From the NCBI GenBank assembly GCA_050952225.1, contig JBMNKL010000003.1, positions 852,278-916,277 of the forward strand: 64,000 nt of DNA, given 5' to 3'. This stretch comes from JBMNKL01 sp050952225. Its GTDB lineage: Bacteria; Bacillota; Clostridia; Acetivibrionales; DTU013. Positions 36,952-46,868 of the stretch are shown piece after piece. The position numbers and the translations under genes were made by a program. Numbering within the stretch: the first letter of the stretch is position 1; each line of letters begins with the position of its first letter. A model generated the notes under the pieces. That model worked only from the letters and a program-made list of their open reading frames with translations, was not told the origin of the DNA and ran no database searches.

Positions 36952-37905
36952 TTAGTTGCGGCGAGGCGAGATGCTGCTTAGCTTTTTGAATAAATCCAGT
37001 TGTGCAGCGCTAAGCTTATCCGGATTGTAAATCATCACTTTCAGGTATAGATCACCTCGTCTGCCCGATCTGTCCCTATAGCCCTTTCCGGCAATCCTTA
37101 CAAAGTTTCCGGTCTGTATGCCGGCAGGAACTTTGACCGAAATTGCCCCGTCAAGCGAATTGAACCTGATCTCAGAACCCAGCGCGGCCTCCCACGGGTA
37201 TAGGGCCAACTTTGATTCAAGGTCCAGCCCTTTCAGTTCAAAACCCGAATCCTTCGCGAACTCGACCCGCAAGTACAGGTCCCCGTTTTTTCCCCCGTTG
37301 ACCCCGGGCGCTCCCTGGCCGGCCAGCTTAATCTTTTCTCCCGGTTTTATTCCGGCCGGTATTTTCAATGAAATGGTCCTCTCTCCTGACGGCGTCCTGA
37401 TGCTGATTCTTTTATCCGCTCCCGAAAATCCTTCCTGGGGAGTGATTTCAAGCAATGCTTCTTTATCTTCCCCCCTCATCCGCATGTTTCCGGCAAACCC
37501 GCTCTTCCTTCCGGAAAAACCGTTGAACAGGTCATCCGTGTCAAATGAACCAAACGGGCTTCCGCTGCCAAATATCATGTTGAAGAAATCGCTGAAGGCG
37601 CTGCCGTCCCCATGCCTGAACTCATAGCGGATATTATTGCCGAAACCGAACCTGGAAGGGTCGAAATCCGCCCCGTTATAAAACTGCCCTTCACGCCCGA
37701 ACCGGTCGTATATCTTCCTTTTCTCCTCGTCGCCAAGCGCCTCGTAAGCTTCGTTGATTTCCTTGAATTTCTCCTCGGCGGCTTTATCGCCGGGATGCGC
37801 GTCAGGGTGGTATTTCTTTGCCAGTTTCCTGTATGCTTTTTTTATCTCTTCCTGGGATGCATTCCTGTCGACTCCCAGTATCTCGTAATAGTCCTTGTAT
37901 TTCAT
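36952..37905 (-). CDS. DnaJ/CbpA-type co-chaperone
   Basis: A 317-residue type II J-protein. The J domain (residues 1-70) has the catalytic HPD in KYHPDAHPGD. A Gly/Phe-rich region follows (FGFGNNIRYEF), then the DnaJ C-terminal beta domains. The zinc-finger CxxCxGxG repeats are absent, so it is CbpA-like rather than DnaJ proper. It stimulates the ATPase of DnaK. First gene of an operon with clpB. Confidence 0.92.
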   Translation of the reverse strand: MKYKDYYEILGVDRNASQEEIKKAYRKLAKKYHPDAHPGDKAAEEKFKEINEAYEALGDEEKRKIYDRFGREGQFYNGADFDPSRFGFGNNIRYEFRHGDGSAFSDFFNMIFGSGSPFGSFDTDDLFNGFSGRKSGFAGNMRMRGEDKEALLEITPQEGFSGADKRISIRTPSGERTISLKIPAGIKPGEKIKLAGQGAPGVNGGKNGDLYLRVEFAKDSGFELKGLDLESKLALYPWEAALGSEIRFNSLDGAISVKVPAGIQTGNFVRIAGKGYRDRSGRRGDLYLKVMIYNPDKLSAAQLDLFKKLSSISPRRN

Positions 37906-38070
37906 AGAACCACCTCGGAAGGCTGACTCAGTTATATTGTATTACTTATTCGCCCTGGTATACCGTACATGGTTATTTTGATATACCATCCTGGTACAGC
38001 TAATATAATGTTGCCTGGTACCACGCCTTTATACATCTGCAAGGTTATCGCATCATTATATATCGCTGAC

Positions 38071-38087
38071 TTTGACTTTCTTTGACT
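38071..38087 (-). promoter_or_regulatory. CtsR operator (tandem heptads)
   Basis: On the minus strand AGTCAAA-GAA-AGTCAAA matches the CtsR consensus of two RGTCAAA heptads spaced by 3 bp. A TATAAT box at 38060-38055 lies just downstream. CtsR represses clp genes in Firmicutes until heat stress, so dnaJ-clpB is probably in its regulon. Confidence 0.85.
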
Positions 38088-38159
38088 TTATGCATATATT
38101 ATATACCATTAATAGAAAAAATCAAGAAATTTTTATTTGTTATGTGTTTATTCTATGAT

Positions 38160-39705
38160 AATGTCACCTCGTAATTATTCCGATAAAATGTCACTATGAA
38201 GAACGAGGTGTATTATCTTATGTCTCAAAAACAACTAAATAGGTATACAGTAATTTCTCAACTCATTGAAGGTAATTTAACTACCCGAGATGCTGCAGAA
38301 AGTTTAGGCCTTAGTGAACGCCAAGTAAAAAGGCTTAAAAAAGGAGTGAGGGAAAAAGGGCCGGCGTTCTTAATTCACAAAAATACTGGTCGTAAACCTG
38401 TGCATGCTTTTTCGGATGATTTAGTTGAGGCAATTATTGAACTAAGAAAATCTGAAACATACAAGGATTCTAATTTCCTTCATTTTCAGGAGCTTTTAAA
38501 AGAACATGAGGGCATTAAAATTAGCTATAAACCTCTCTACAATATTTTAACTAATGCCGGCTTTAACAGTCCTAAAAAACGACGTAAGATTAAAGCACAC
38601 CATAGGCGTAAACGTAAAGCTCAAGAGGGTTTACTTATTCAAATAGATGCAACCCCTTTTAATTGGTTCGGTGATAAGCAAATTTACGCTCTACATGGTG
38701 CAATTGATGACGCTACCGGTAAAATCGTAGGCCTTTATCTTACTAAAAATGAGTGTCTACAAGGTTATTTTGAGGTTACAAGGCAAATTCTTTTAAATTA
38801 CGGTATACCAACAAGTATCTATTCTGATAAACACACCATTTTTCGCTCCCCAAAGGCAGATAAAATTTCTCTTGAAGAACAATTAGCCGGCAAAGTTATT
38901 AATGATACCCAGTTTGGACGTGCTATGAATGAATTAGGCATCACACTCATTCCCGCCCAATCGCCTCAAGCTAAAGGACGGGTAGAAAGACTATGGGATA
39001 CTTTGCAAAGTAGATTACCTGTAGAATTTAAGATAGCTGGCATTACTAATATTCATGAGGCCAATCAGTTTTTATTAAGCTATATCCCTAAATTTAATGA
39101 GAATTTTGCCGTAGAACCTGCCAACTCAAAAGTTGCATATACTCCCCTTAGGGAAGATTTGTTTATTGATAATATCTTATGTTTTAAACAAATTAGAACT
39201 ATCGATAACGGCGGTGTGTTTTCCTTTAAAGGCAGGCATTTTCAGCCTGTTTCAAATGGACATACGGCTTACATACCACCAAAATCACTAGTGGAGGTCT
39301 TAATTAGTCCTGTTTTTGGGGTAAGAGTCAAATACAAAAAGGCAGTTTATGAAGTTGTTCCTTTTATTAAACCTAAGAAAACAAAAACTCCTACCCCTGC
39401 TAAAGAAAAAAGTACTTATCGTCCACCTGAGCATCATTACTACAAATACGGTCATGAATTATGGCCTAAATTAAGTTTTGCAGAGAGCAACAGTGAGATC
39501 CTACAAATGCTTGAAGAAATATTTCTAAAGAAAGATGCTTAACCTTACAGGGTCTACTAACTATTTTGTTATGGAGCGAAGGTGTGTCAAGGGCGAGCTC
39601 GCTCGTTTATTTACCCTTGACATCCCTAGCGACATAACTATATTTTTTAAAACCCTGGAAGGTGACATTTTCTCGGAATAATTAACTCCTTTTAGGGGTG
39701 ACATT
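38160..39705 (+). mobile_element. ISNCY-type insertion sequence
   Basis: A complete-looking element of about 1.55 kb. Both ends carry AATGTCACC as outermost sequence followed by an ATTATTCCGA-AAAATGTCAC block, so each end has two similar boxes. A hairpin with 9-bp arms (TGTCAAGGG/CCCTTGACA, 39585-39622) lies after the transposase gene. No target-site duplication is obvious. Confidence 0.85.
38220..39542 (+). CDS. ISNCY family transposase
   Basis: A 440-residue DDE transposase. An N-terminal helix-turn-helix reads TTRDAAESLGLSERQVKRLK. Catalytic residues sit in LIQIDATPFNWFG, SIYSDKHTIF and KGRVERLWDTLQ. The ATG at 38220 is chosen over one 24 bases earlier because GAGGTG lies 9 bases before it. 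The frame is intact, so the element may be active. The gene is more A+T-rich than the flanking chromosome. Confidence 0.93.
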   Translation: MSQKQLNRYTVISQLIEGNLTTRDAAESLGLSERQVKRLKKGVREKGPAFLIHKNTGRKPVHAFSDDLVEAIIELRKSETYKDSNFLHFQELLKEHEGIKISYKPLYNILTNAGFNSPKKRRKIKAHHRRKRKAQEGLLIQIDATPFNWFGDKQIYALHGAIDDATGKIVGLYLTKNECLQGYFEVTRQILLNYGIPTSIYSDKHTIFRSPKADKISLEEQLAGKVINDTQFGRAMNELGITLIPAQSPQAKGRVERLWDTLQSRLPVEFKIAGITNIHEANQFLLSYIPKFNENFAVEPANSKVAYTPLREDLFIDNILCFKQIRTIDNGGVFSFKGRHFQPVSNGHTAYIPPKSLVEVLISPVFGVRVKYKKAVYEVVPFIKPKKTKTPTPAKEKSTYRPPEHHYYKYGHELWPKLSFAESNSEILQMLEEIFLKKDA

Positions 39706-39881
39706 TTCACAAACTATTGACAGCTATATTTAATGCCAGTATTCATTTGCCAGTATACATTCCACTTGTTACCATTACTGTAAATCAGTGACAGCCTCCC
39801 GCCCAGAGTCGGAATACGGAGCTATCTGTTCATAAGACCAATTTTTCATTCTCCTGGAAATGTTGATAATGCCGGCAGAAC

Positions 39882-40589
39882 TTATTCCTTAGTAAAGCAG
39901 TCCTTGGGAGCCGTACATACAGGGCATACCCAATCAGGTGGCAGATCCCCGAAAGGCGTGCCGGGCTCTATGCCGTGTTCGGCATCGCCCAAAGCAGGAT
40001 CATATATATACCCGCAAATTGAGCAGCGATAACGCTTTAAACCGCCTTGCGTTTCGTCGGCGGCTGCCGGAGCACCACTTTCCGGTCCACGGTAGCTGGG
40101 TGCAGTTTTGGGCGTCTTCCCCTTTTTCACTTCGTGATAATACGCATACGTCATTGGATTATCTTTTTTCAAAACCCCGGCGTCAGACAGGACACCTATA
40201 AACAAGGTATGCGAACCTACGTCGACTTCCTGAACAAGGTCACATTCCAGATAGCCGATGCAATAATAATCGGCAAGCACCGGAGAGCCTCCTTTACCTT
40301 CCAAAGTCTTTATCCCTGCAAATTTCTCGATGTATCGTCCTGTGCGAAATCCAAACAGGCCGATTACCTCCATCGGAGTATTTTCAGCAAGAATGGAAAT
40401 CCCGAATCGCTTGCTCTTTCTTATACATTCATGCGTGAAATTTGTTTTGTTAATGCAGACTCCAACCTTCTTAGGCTCCGAAGTAAGTTGAAAAACCGTA
40501 TTTGCTATTTGCCCGTTTAGTTTTTCACCACATTTTACAGAAATGACATATAAACCGTATGTGATATCATAGAGCGCTGTAATGTCCAT
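39882..40589 (-). CDS. hrb: High-molecular-weight rubredoxin (flavin reductase-rubredoxin)
   Basis: A 235-residue fusion: residues 1-160 form an FMN-binding flavin reductase domain (ITYGLYVISV, GVCINKTNFTHECI), and the last 55 residues are a rubredoxin with CSICGYIYDP and CPVCTAPKD. In Moorella this protein, Hrb, passes electrons from NADH to a flavodiiron NO/O2 reductase. The start at 40589 (MDITALYD) is preferred because AAAGG is 9 bases before it. No flavodiiron protein gene is adjacent. Its role is probably oxygen or NO defence. Confidence 0.9.
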   Translation of the reverse strand: MDITALYDITYGLYVISVKCGEKLNGQIANTVFQLTSEPKKVGVCINKTNFTHECIRKSKRFGISILAENTPMEVIGLFGFRTGRYIEKFAGIKTLEGKGGSPVLADYYCIGYLECDLVQEVDVGSHTLFIGVLSDAGVLKKDNPMTYAYYHEVKKGKTPKTAPSYRGPESGAPAAADETQGGLKRYRCSICGYIYDPALGDAEHGIEPGTPFGDLPPDWVCPVCTAPKDCFTKE

Positions 40590-40798
40590 ATCTCCCATCC
40601 TTTAATCTTTAATTTAACTGCTCACATATAGTTAGATACCATTATAGTGTTGCGCCTAAACAAAAAAAGAAGACTGTACGAGGATATAACACGGTTGCTG
40701 CAAATGAATTGGATGACACCTTTACGGTGGCTGGCAATGACAGCAACACGTACAGTCTATCCGGCTTGCGCGCCTGCTGATGCACAATTTGTTCCCGC

Positions 40799-42163
40799 TC
40801 ACCTGTTTTTCGGCGGCAATATCAGCTTCTGGCCAGGGTAAATCAAGTTGGCATCCCGGATATTATTCTTCTCCATTATGAGAGTATAATAGCTTTCATC
40901 GCCATAATACTTCTTGGCAATCATCATGAGCATATCGCCTTCTTTTACAATATACTCAATTTCTTCGTCCCCAATCAGGTCCGAACCGGTTTCTCCGGAA
41001 CCGGCCGCACCAGTCCCTCCGGACAAATCGTCTCCCCCCGATGTACCATCAATGCCTTCTGTCCCGTCAACCGTGTCATCTGTAAATTCCAAATCGGATG
41101 TGGGATCCGTCCAATCATCGTAATCCGAAATCGGATCTTCCTGCTCCGTTGACGGTTCTTTTGCTTCAGAGCCGCGGAGCATGGCCCAGAGCTTGTACCC
41201 TCCGAATATTACCGCCGCGGCCAGGAATATTAATATGGCCGTGAAAACGATTTTGCCTGCGTCGATACCTCTCTCTCTCCTGGCGACGCTCATCCTGGCC
41301 TGTCTTAATGGAACTCCCGCAGACGCAGGTTTGTAGCGCGCAGGCTTGACGACCGGCACGTCTATATGATCCTCCCCGGCAACTTCCGTCTTGATAATTA
41401 AAGCCGTCATGCATTTTTCCGCTTCGTTTTCGACAGCTTCCATTACGAGCCTGTTTGCCGTCTCGTCCGTATCATAACCGGAAGCCAGGATGTCGTAAAT
41501 CCTGTCTTCGTTTACGGCTTCGGTAATGCCGCTGCTGCAAATAAGATAAGTAACGCCTTCCCTGAGATTATTTACATCGGACTTTTTCACCGTTGATTTT
41601 CCTTCTTCCGGTGAAGATTGACTGCGGCTTGAAAGCATTTCTGCCTGCTCCTTGCTGATGATGCCCATTTTCAGCAGCCTCTCCGCCCTTTTGTAATCGT
41701 TGACCAGCAGCTTGAAAGTGTCGCCTTCCAGCTTGTATATCCTGCAATTGCCCAGGTTTACCGCCGCGACGTTCCCATCGTCGATTAATATTCCTGCAAA
41801 TGAGGGTTTTCTGTCGCTAAAATCATTTTCACCAAAAGACAAGCTGTGGATCAGGTTGCTGGACTGCTCAACGCACTGTACAAGTTCATCAAGCTTAACA
41901 TATATATCCTTTGAACTTGCTGCTACTTTCTGGTAGAATTTTCTTAAGTCGCTTGTCAGGGAAATACCTGATTCTTCATCTTCCATGTTTTCAGACAGCG
42001 CAAAAAGACACTTCTTATCATTAACTTCGAGTGATATTTGTGAATGGTCTGCCGCGCCTGTATAAATGAATCTGCCGTTTGCAAAAACCTTGTCGCTGTT
42101 TGAAGTGCAAGCCGTCCCGATGTGAGAAACAGCGGAAAATGATATTTTAATGGCGCTACCCAT
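40799..42163 (-). CDS. PP2C-like pseudophosphatase with LysM
   Basis: A 454-residue membrane protein. Residues 1-260 follow the PP2C fold: NSD near residue 22, LIDDGNVAAVNLGNCRIYKL near 125-145 and LICSSGITEAVNEDRI near 207-222. In active enzymes these read GDSR and SDG; here they are GNCR and SSG, and the DGMGG motif is replaced by ENMED. The metal-binding aspartates are therefore lost. A basic stretch, one membrane helix (about 305-325), an acidic Gly/Ser/Thr-rich outer linker and a LysM domain (YIVKEGDMLMMIAKKYYGDE) follow. AAGGGGG precedes the ATG. It may transmit or sense peptidoglycan state through the membrane; this is inference. Confidence 0.75.
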   Translation of the reverse strand: MGSAIKISFSAVSHIGTACTSNSDKVFANGRFIYTGAADHSQISLEVNDKKCLFALSENMEDEESGISLTSDLRKFYQKVAASSKDIYVKLDELVQCVEQSSNLIHSLSFGENDFSDRKPSFAGILIDDGNVAAVNLGNCRIYKLEGDTFKLLVNDYKRAERLLKMGIISKEQAEMLSSRSQSSPEEGKSTVKKSDVNNLREGVTYLICSSGITEAVNEDRIYDILASGYDTDETANRLVMEAVENEAEKCMTALIIKTEVAGEDHIDVPVVKPARYKPASAGVPLRQARMSVARRERGIDAGKIVFTAILIFLAAAVIFGGYKLWAMLRGSEAKEPSTEQEDPISDYDDWTDPTSDLEFTDDTVDGTEGIDGTSGGDDLSGGTGAAGSGETGSDLIGDEEIEYIVKEGDMLMMIAKKYYGDESYYTLIMEKNNIRDANLIYPGQKLILPPKNR

Positions 42164-42420
42164 ACATAAACCCCCTTATCTTCTGTAAAAGCCGCATAAG
42201 GTCGGATCAGGCGATATAATTGACTGCAATAATATAATACCATATATGGCATTTGCATTCAATAAAAGCCTTTTATACTTAAGACGTAATAAAATTACTT
42301 ATAGTTCCGGTCATTATTTCTAAATTGTATAAAATTTCAACTTCTGAGTACGGAGTGTTTACATAGTGTTGTCGTTATGCTTAACAAATCTCCAAATTTC
42401 AGGGTTATCATAAAATTATG

Positions 42421-42450
42421 TTGACAGGAGCATTTTTTAAGTGTGATAAT
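42421..42450 (+). promoter_or_regulatory. Promoter of the aspartokinase gene
   Basis: TTGACA (42421-42426) and GATAAT (42445-42450) are 18 bp apart, with TG before the -10 box. The leader is only about 25 nt, too short for a lysine riboswitch. The rest of the 318-bp gap (42164-42420) shows no gene. Confidence 0.8.
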
Positions 42451-42482
42451 ATTATGAAATAAAGGAACCGGAGGATTGACTT

Positions 42483-43838
42483 ATGATTGTTGCTAAATTT
42501 GGGGGAACTTCACTGGCATCCGCCGATCAGATAAAAAAGGCCTGTTCGATCGTTACATCCGATTCAAGGCGCAGGCTTGTCGTAGTATCAGCACCGGGCA
42601 AACGCTTTCAGGATGATATAAAGGTAACGGACCTTCTGATTGCCTGTGCAAAAGCGGGACTGGAAAAAGGAAATGCGGAAAGTGAAATTGAAGCTGTTGT
42701 TGCAAGATTTGCAGAAATTGCTTCCGACCTGGGCTTATCAGGCGAAATAACCAAAACAATCGCTGCGGACCTGGAATCGCGCGTAAATGGGGATAAAAGC
42801 GATGAGGGAAGATATATCGACTGCATGAAAGCGGCGGGTGAAGACAACTGTGCCAGGCTGGTAACTGCATACCTGCAGAGCATTGGCACGGACGCACGCT
42901 ATGTAAACCCCGGGGAAGCCGGCCTGTTTCTCAGTGATGAATTCGGGAATGCGCAGGTGCTGCCGCAGTCATATGAAAATCTGAAATCCCTTGCCGATTA
43001 CCCCGGAATCACTATATTCCCGGGCTTTTTCGGCTACTCGCTCAATGGTGACGTGGTTACTTTCTCAAGAGGCGGTTCCGACATTACGGGTTCCATCCTG
43101 GCTGCAGCAGTTGATGCCAGCCTTTATGAAAACTACACGGACGTTGATAATGTTTTTTCGACAAATCCAAACCTGATAGATTCTCCGGTACCTATTTTCG
43201 AGATGACTTACAGGGAAATGCGTGAGCTTTCTTACGCCGGATTCAGCGTATTTCACGAAGAGGCCCTGTTGCCGGTGTACTACAAGGGGATTCCCGTGTG
43301 CATTAAAAATACCAACAATCCTTCGGCACCCGGTACCATGATCGTTAAAGAGCGTAAAAATATAACACGCCCGGTTGTAGGCATATCAGGCAGTGTTGGT
43401 TTTTGTTCCATCTATCTCAGCAAGTACCTGATGAACCGGGAGGTAGGTTTCGCCCGCAAGGTACTGCAAATACTTGAAGATGAACATATACCGTTTGACC
43501 ACATGCCGTCAGGAATTGACAACATGTCAATCATCCTGAAAGAAGACCACCTTGTTGAAAATAAGGAACTCAGGATAGTAAACCGCATTAAAAGCGAGCT
43601 TGACGTAGACGACATCCACGTGGAAAGGGACCTTGCCCTGGTAATGCTGGTCGGAGAAGGAATGCGCAATACTGTCGGAATTACCTCCAGGGCTTCCACC
43701 GCGTTGGCCAATGCCGGTATTAACCTGGAAATGATAAGCCAGGGGCCATCGGAAGTCAGTATGATATTCGGCATACGGTCAGGTAAGAAGGATAAGGCCA
43801 TACGTGCCCTTTACGACGAGTTTTTCGGCAAGAAATAG
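42483..43838 (+). CDS. lysC: Aspartate kinase
   Basis: A 451-residue monofunctional aspartokinase catalysing the first step to lysine, threonine, methionine and diaminopimelate. Motifs: VAKFGGTSLAS at the N-terminus, VVTFSRGGSDITGSI, and two C-terminal ACT domains (from residue about 300) that give feedback control. AACCGGAGG precedes the ATG. The gene is a single transcription unit. Confidence 0.95.
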   Translation: MIVAKFGGTSLASADQIKKACSIVTSDSRRRLVVVSAPGKRFQDDIKVTDLLIACAKAGLEKGNAESEIEAVVARFAEIASDLGLSGEITKTIAADLESRVNGDKSDEGRYIDCMKAAGEDNCARLVTAYLQSIGTDARYVNPGEAGLFLSDEFGNAQVLPQSYENLKSLADYPGITIFPGFFGYSLNGDVVTFSRGGSDITGSILAAAVDASLYENYTDVDNVFSTNPNLIDSPVPIFEMTYREMRELSYAGFSVFHEEALLPVYYKGIPVCIKNTNNPSAPGTMIVKERKNITRPVVGISGSVGFCSIYLSKYLMNREVGFARKVLQILEDEHIPFDHMPSGIDNMSIILKEDHLVENKELRIVNRIKSELDVDDIHVERDLALVMLVGEGMRNTVGITSRASTALANAGINLEMISQGPSEVSMIFGIRSGKKDKAIRALYDEFFGKK

Positions 43839-43861
43839 CTGCCGCCCGTCTGCATATATAG

Positions 43862-43905
43862 CCGCGCCCGGGCTTCGTTCGGTAGCTTCCGGGCTGCCGG
43901 GCCTA
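43862..43905. terminator. Probable bidirectional terminator
   Basis: A G+C-rich hairpin (GCCCGG at 43866-43871 with CCGGGC at 43897-43902 and an inner complementary part) followed by a short T run, lying between convergent lysC and the TVP38 gene. Confidence 0.5.
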
Positions 43906-44595
43906 TCTTTTACCGGCCTGTATTTTCCTTATGATTTTATCTTTGAAAAACAAGCCAATCAAAAAAAATACAACCGAAGCGGCGGAAAGCAATATTACAG
44001 CAGTAAAGTTCCCGGTCTGGGTGCTGTATCCCAGGATAGAAGAGCCAAGCAATGCCGGCAGCCTGCCGATGATGGAAACTGTAAAAAACCTGACCGGTTT
44101 TACTGGCGTTATGCCGGCAATATATGTCAAAACATCTTTCGGCATCCCCGGTATCAGGAACAGGATCAGCATCGCTATTTCAGATTTGCTGCTGTTTATC
44201 ATGAAGCTTAATTTTTCCAGGTTGCCCGGCGAAACCAGCATCTTGACCAACGGATATCCAAGAAGCCTCGCCGCGAAAAAAACAACTAACGAGCCCAGGA
44301 GTATTCCTATCACGGAGTAAAGCAAGCCAAGCCATGTCCCATAGATATATCCTCCCGCGACCTGTACAACCCCGCCGGGAATAACGGCAATCAGCACCTG
44401 CAGCGCTTGCAATCCCAGGAACACCAGTACGCCTCTCCATCCCAGCGAATTCAATTCCCTGCTTAGTCTCCCGGGATCTTCCACCAGCCCGGTAATTGCA
44501 GGACCGAACTGCATCCCCAGGAAAACCAAAAAAGCCAGGAATATTAATATGGACACAATATTAAGCGTTAGTTTCAGCGTTTTTGAGTTATCCAT
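43903..44595 (-). CDS. TVP38/TMEM64 (DedA-like) membrane protein
   Basis: A 230-residue membrane protein with about five or six helices and the family core GGVVQVAGGYIYGTWLGLLY and FLIPGMPKDVLTYIAGITP. The family belongs to the VTT/DedA group of membrane proteins linked to lipid scrambling or transport. The start could be ATG at 44595 or TTG at 44616, where AAGAAGAGG is better placed. Convergent with lysC. Confidence 0.85.
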   Translation of the reverse strand: MDNSKTLKLTLNIVSILIFLAFLVFLGMQFGPAITGLVEDPGRLSRELNSLGWRGVLVFLGLQALQVLIAVIPGGVVQVAGGYIYGTWLGLLYSVIGILLGSLVVFFAARLLGYPLVKMLVSPGNLEKLSFMINSSKSEIAMLILFLIPGMPKDVLTYIAGITPVKPVRFFTVSIIGRLPALLGSSILGYSTQTGNFTAVILLSAASVVFFLIGLFFKDKIIRKIQAGKR

Positions 44596-44639
44596 CCTGT
44601 CACTTTTATCGTCCAAGGCAAAATACCTCTTCTTTCCCT

Positions 44640-46829
44640 CTATTCCTTCACCTGTATGACTACCTGCCTGTCTTCGGTATCTTCTTCCCTTAGATACCGA
44701 CCTATGGCGGGTATGCCCCGCGTGCGGTAATAATCGGGATTTTTTATGCCCGATTCTTCGATCGTTTTAACGGTGCACATCCTGCTCCCCTTTTTCTCCT
44801 TCATGACCTGCACTCCCTGGGAATTGCGGGTCGATTTGGGATTGATGTCGGCGGTGTTAAATACAAGCACTTTATTTATGCTGCTGAAAGCCACCAATTC
44901 CATATCAGCAGAAAGATACCTTATATCAGTCAGCGGCGACAAGACAGAATAAGCGTTGGCCAGCTTCTTTCTGTTTGTCTTGGTCTCATAGCTTTTCATC
45001 TCGATCTTGGCGCATTTTCCGTTTTCAAAGGAAAACAGCATCCACCCTGAATAGTCGTCGGTGGCAACCATATATAATATTCTTTCACCGTCTTCCAACT
45101 CAAGCAGGTTTGGCAGGTATTCGCCCAACGCGCTTGCCTTGCAGTCGGGAATATCAAAAATACGCATCTTATATACCGTTTGCCTGTCGGAGAATAAAAG
45201 CAGTTCTGCCTTATTGCGGGTCTCTGTTTCCTGGACTATCTTATCATCTTCCTTGAGCTTGTGCTCCGGGTTTGCCCTTAACGAAACCAATGGAATCTTT
45301 TTCAGATAACCCTCTGCTGTCAGGAACAGCTTCAGGTTATAGTCGTCTATCATCTGCTCTTCCGTGATTTCTTCCACGTGCGTTTCCGGTATGATTTCGG
45401 TCTTTCTGGGCCGGCCGTATTTTTTTGCCACCTCCGTCAGCTGCCTGGCAATAAGCTTTCGTATTCTTCTTTCATTGGCGTATAGGTTCTTGAGATCGGC
45501 AATTTCATCCTGCAGCGTGTCAACCTCACCAACCCTGTCAAGGATATATTCCCGGTTGAGGTTGCGAAGCTTTATCTCGGCGACAAACTCAGCCTGTGTC
45601 CTGTCAATGCCGAAACCTTCCATGAGGTTTGGTACTACCTGGGCGTCGTTTTCCGTATTCCGTATTATCGCTATTGCCTTATCGATATCCAGCAATATTT
45701 TCTTCAAGCCAAGCAGCAGGTGCAGCTTTTCTTCCTTTTTGCCGATATCGAACAACGTCTGCCTTTTAATGCATGTAATACGGAAATCCAGCCACTCCTT
45801 CAGTATCGTGCGAACACCCATTACCCTCGGTGTACCGGATACCAGCACGTTGAAGTTGCAGCTGAACGTATCCTGGAGCGTCGTCAGTTTATAGAGCCTG
45901 TTCATTATCGCTTCAGGATCAGCGCTTTTCCTGATTTCAAGCGTGATCTTCAATCCGTCCAGGTCGGTTTCATCTCTCACGTCGAGGATATCTTTTATCC
46001 TGCCTTTCCTGACCAGGTCGGCAATCGAATCAATAATCGCCTCCGACGTCGTCGTATAAGGAATCTCATATATCTCTATCAGGCTGTTCCGCTTGTCATA
46101 CTTGTACTTTGCCCTTAACTTGAAACTGCCCCTGCCTGTTTCATAGATCTCGCGCATTTCCTTTTCATTAAATATAAGGCTCGCCCCGGTCGGAAAATCC
46201 GGTGCTTTTATCAACTGCATCAAATCGACATTCTCATCATTTATGTACGCAATTGTCGCATCGCATATTTCCTTAAGGTTGAAGCTGCACAGGTTGCTGG
46301 CCATTCCCACGGCAATGCCCTGGTTCGCGTTGACCAGGATGGTGGGAAATGTAGCCGGCAAAAGCGTGGGTTCCTTCATTGTCCCGTCATAATTGTCCGT
46401 AAAATCTACCGCATCCTTTTCCAGGTCACGGAACAATTCCTCGCATATCTTGTCCAGCTTGACCTCGGTGTAACGCGCGGCGGCATAGCGCATATCCCGC
46501 GAATACTGGCGCCCCATGTTGCCCTTGGAGTCCACGTATGGATGCAGCAGGGCTCCGTTACCGCGCGTGAGCCTGACCAGCGTTTCATAGATGGCGGCGT
46601 CACCATGCGGGTTAAGTTTCATGGTTTGTCCCACCACATTTGCGGATTTCGTCCTGTTCCCTGTCAGAAGGCCCATTTTATACATCGTATAAAGAAGCTT
46701 CCGGTGGGCCGGCTTGAAGCCGTCGATCTCCGGGATAGCCCTTGATATGATTACGCTCATCGCATACGGCATGTAATTCTGTTCAAGCGTGTCCGATATT
46801 TTCTGAAGTATAAAGTTGTTTTCTGACAT
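44640..46829 (-). CDS. parC: Type IIA topoisomerase subunit A (ParC-like)
   Basis: A 729-residue breakage-reunion subunit. The catalytic tyrosine lies in YAAARYTEV, and YMPYAMSVIISRAIPEIDGFKP and NPHGDAAIYETLVRLTR match the GyrA/ParC core. The C-terminal part is shorter than a full gyrase pinwheel. The ATG at 46829 has GGGGAGAATAAC upstream, with a GTG alternative at 46847. It follows parE by about 40 bp. The pair is a divergent clostridial lineage distinct from the main gyrase, so topoisomerase IV is a best guess; decatenation is assumed. Confidence 0.85.
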   Translation of the reverse strand: MSENNFILQKISDTLEQNYMPYAMSVIISRAIPEIDGFKPAHRKLLYTMYKMGLLTGNRTKSANVVGQTMKLNPHGDAAIYETLVRLTRGNGALLHPYVDSKGNMGRQYSRDMRYAAARYTEVKLDKICEELFRDLEKDAVDFTDNYDGTMKEPTLLPATFPTILVNANQGIAVGMASNLCSFNLKEICDATIAYINDENVDLMQLIKAPDFPTGASLIFNEKEMREIYETGRGSFKLRAKYKYDKRNSLIEIYEIPYTTTSEAIIDSIADLVRKGRIKDILDVRDETDLDGLKITLEIRKSADPEAIMNRLYKLTTLQDTFSCNFNVLVSGTPRVMGVRTILKEWLDFRITCIKRQTLFDIGKKEEKLHLLLGLKKILLDIDKAIAIIRNTENDAQVVPNLMEGFGIDRTQAEFVAEIKLRNLNREYILDRVGEVDTLQDEIADLKNLYANERRIRKLIARQLTEVAKKYGRPRKTEIIPETHVEEITEEQMIDDYNLKLFLTAEGYLKKIPLVSLRANPEHKLKEDDKIVQETETRNKAELLLFSDRQTVYKMRIFDIPDCKASALGEYLPNLLELEDGERILYMVATDDYSGWMLFSFENGKCAKIEMKSYETKTNRKKLANAYSVLSPLTDIRYLSADMELVAFSSINKVLVFNTADINPKSTRNSQGVQVMKEKKGSRMCTVKTIEESGIKNPDYYRTRGIPAIGRYLREEDTEDRQVVIQVKE

Positions 46830-46868
46830 ATCAGTTATTCTCCCCACACGTTAATCCCGGCAATAAAT

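Noticed and set aside
42164..42482. Lysine riboswitch upstream of lysC
   Set aside because: The promoter lies only about 30 nt before the start codon, leaving no room for an aptamer.
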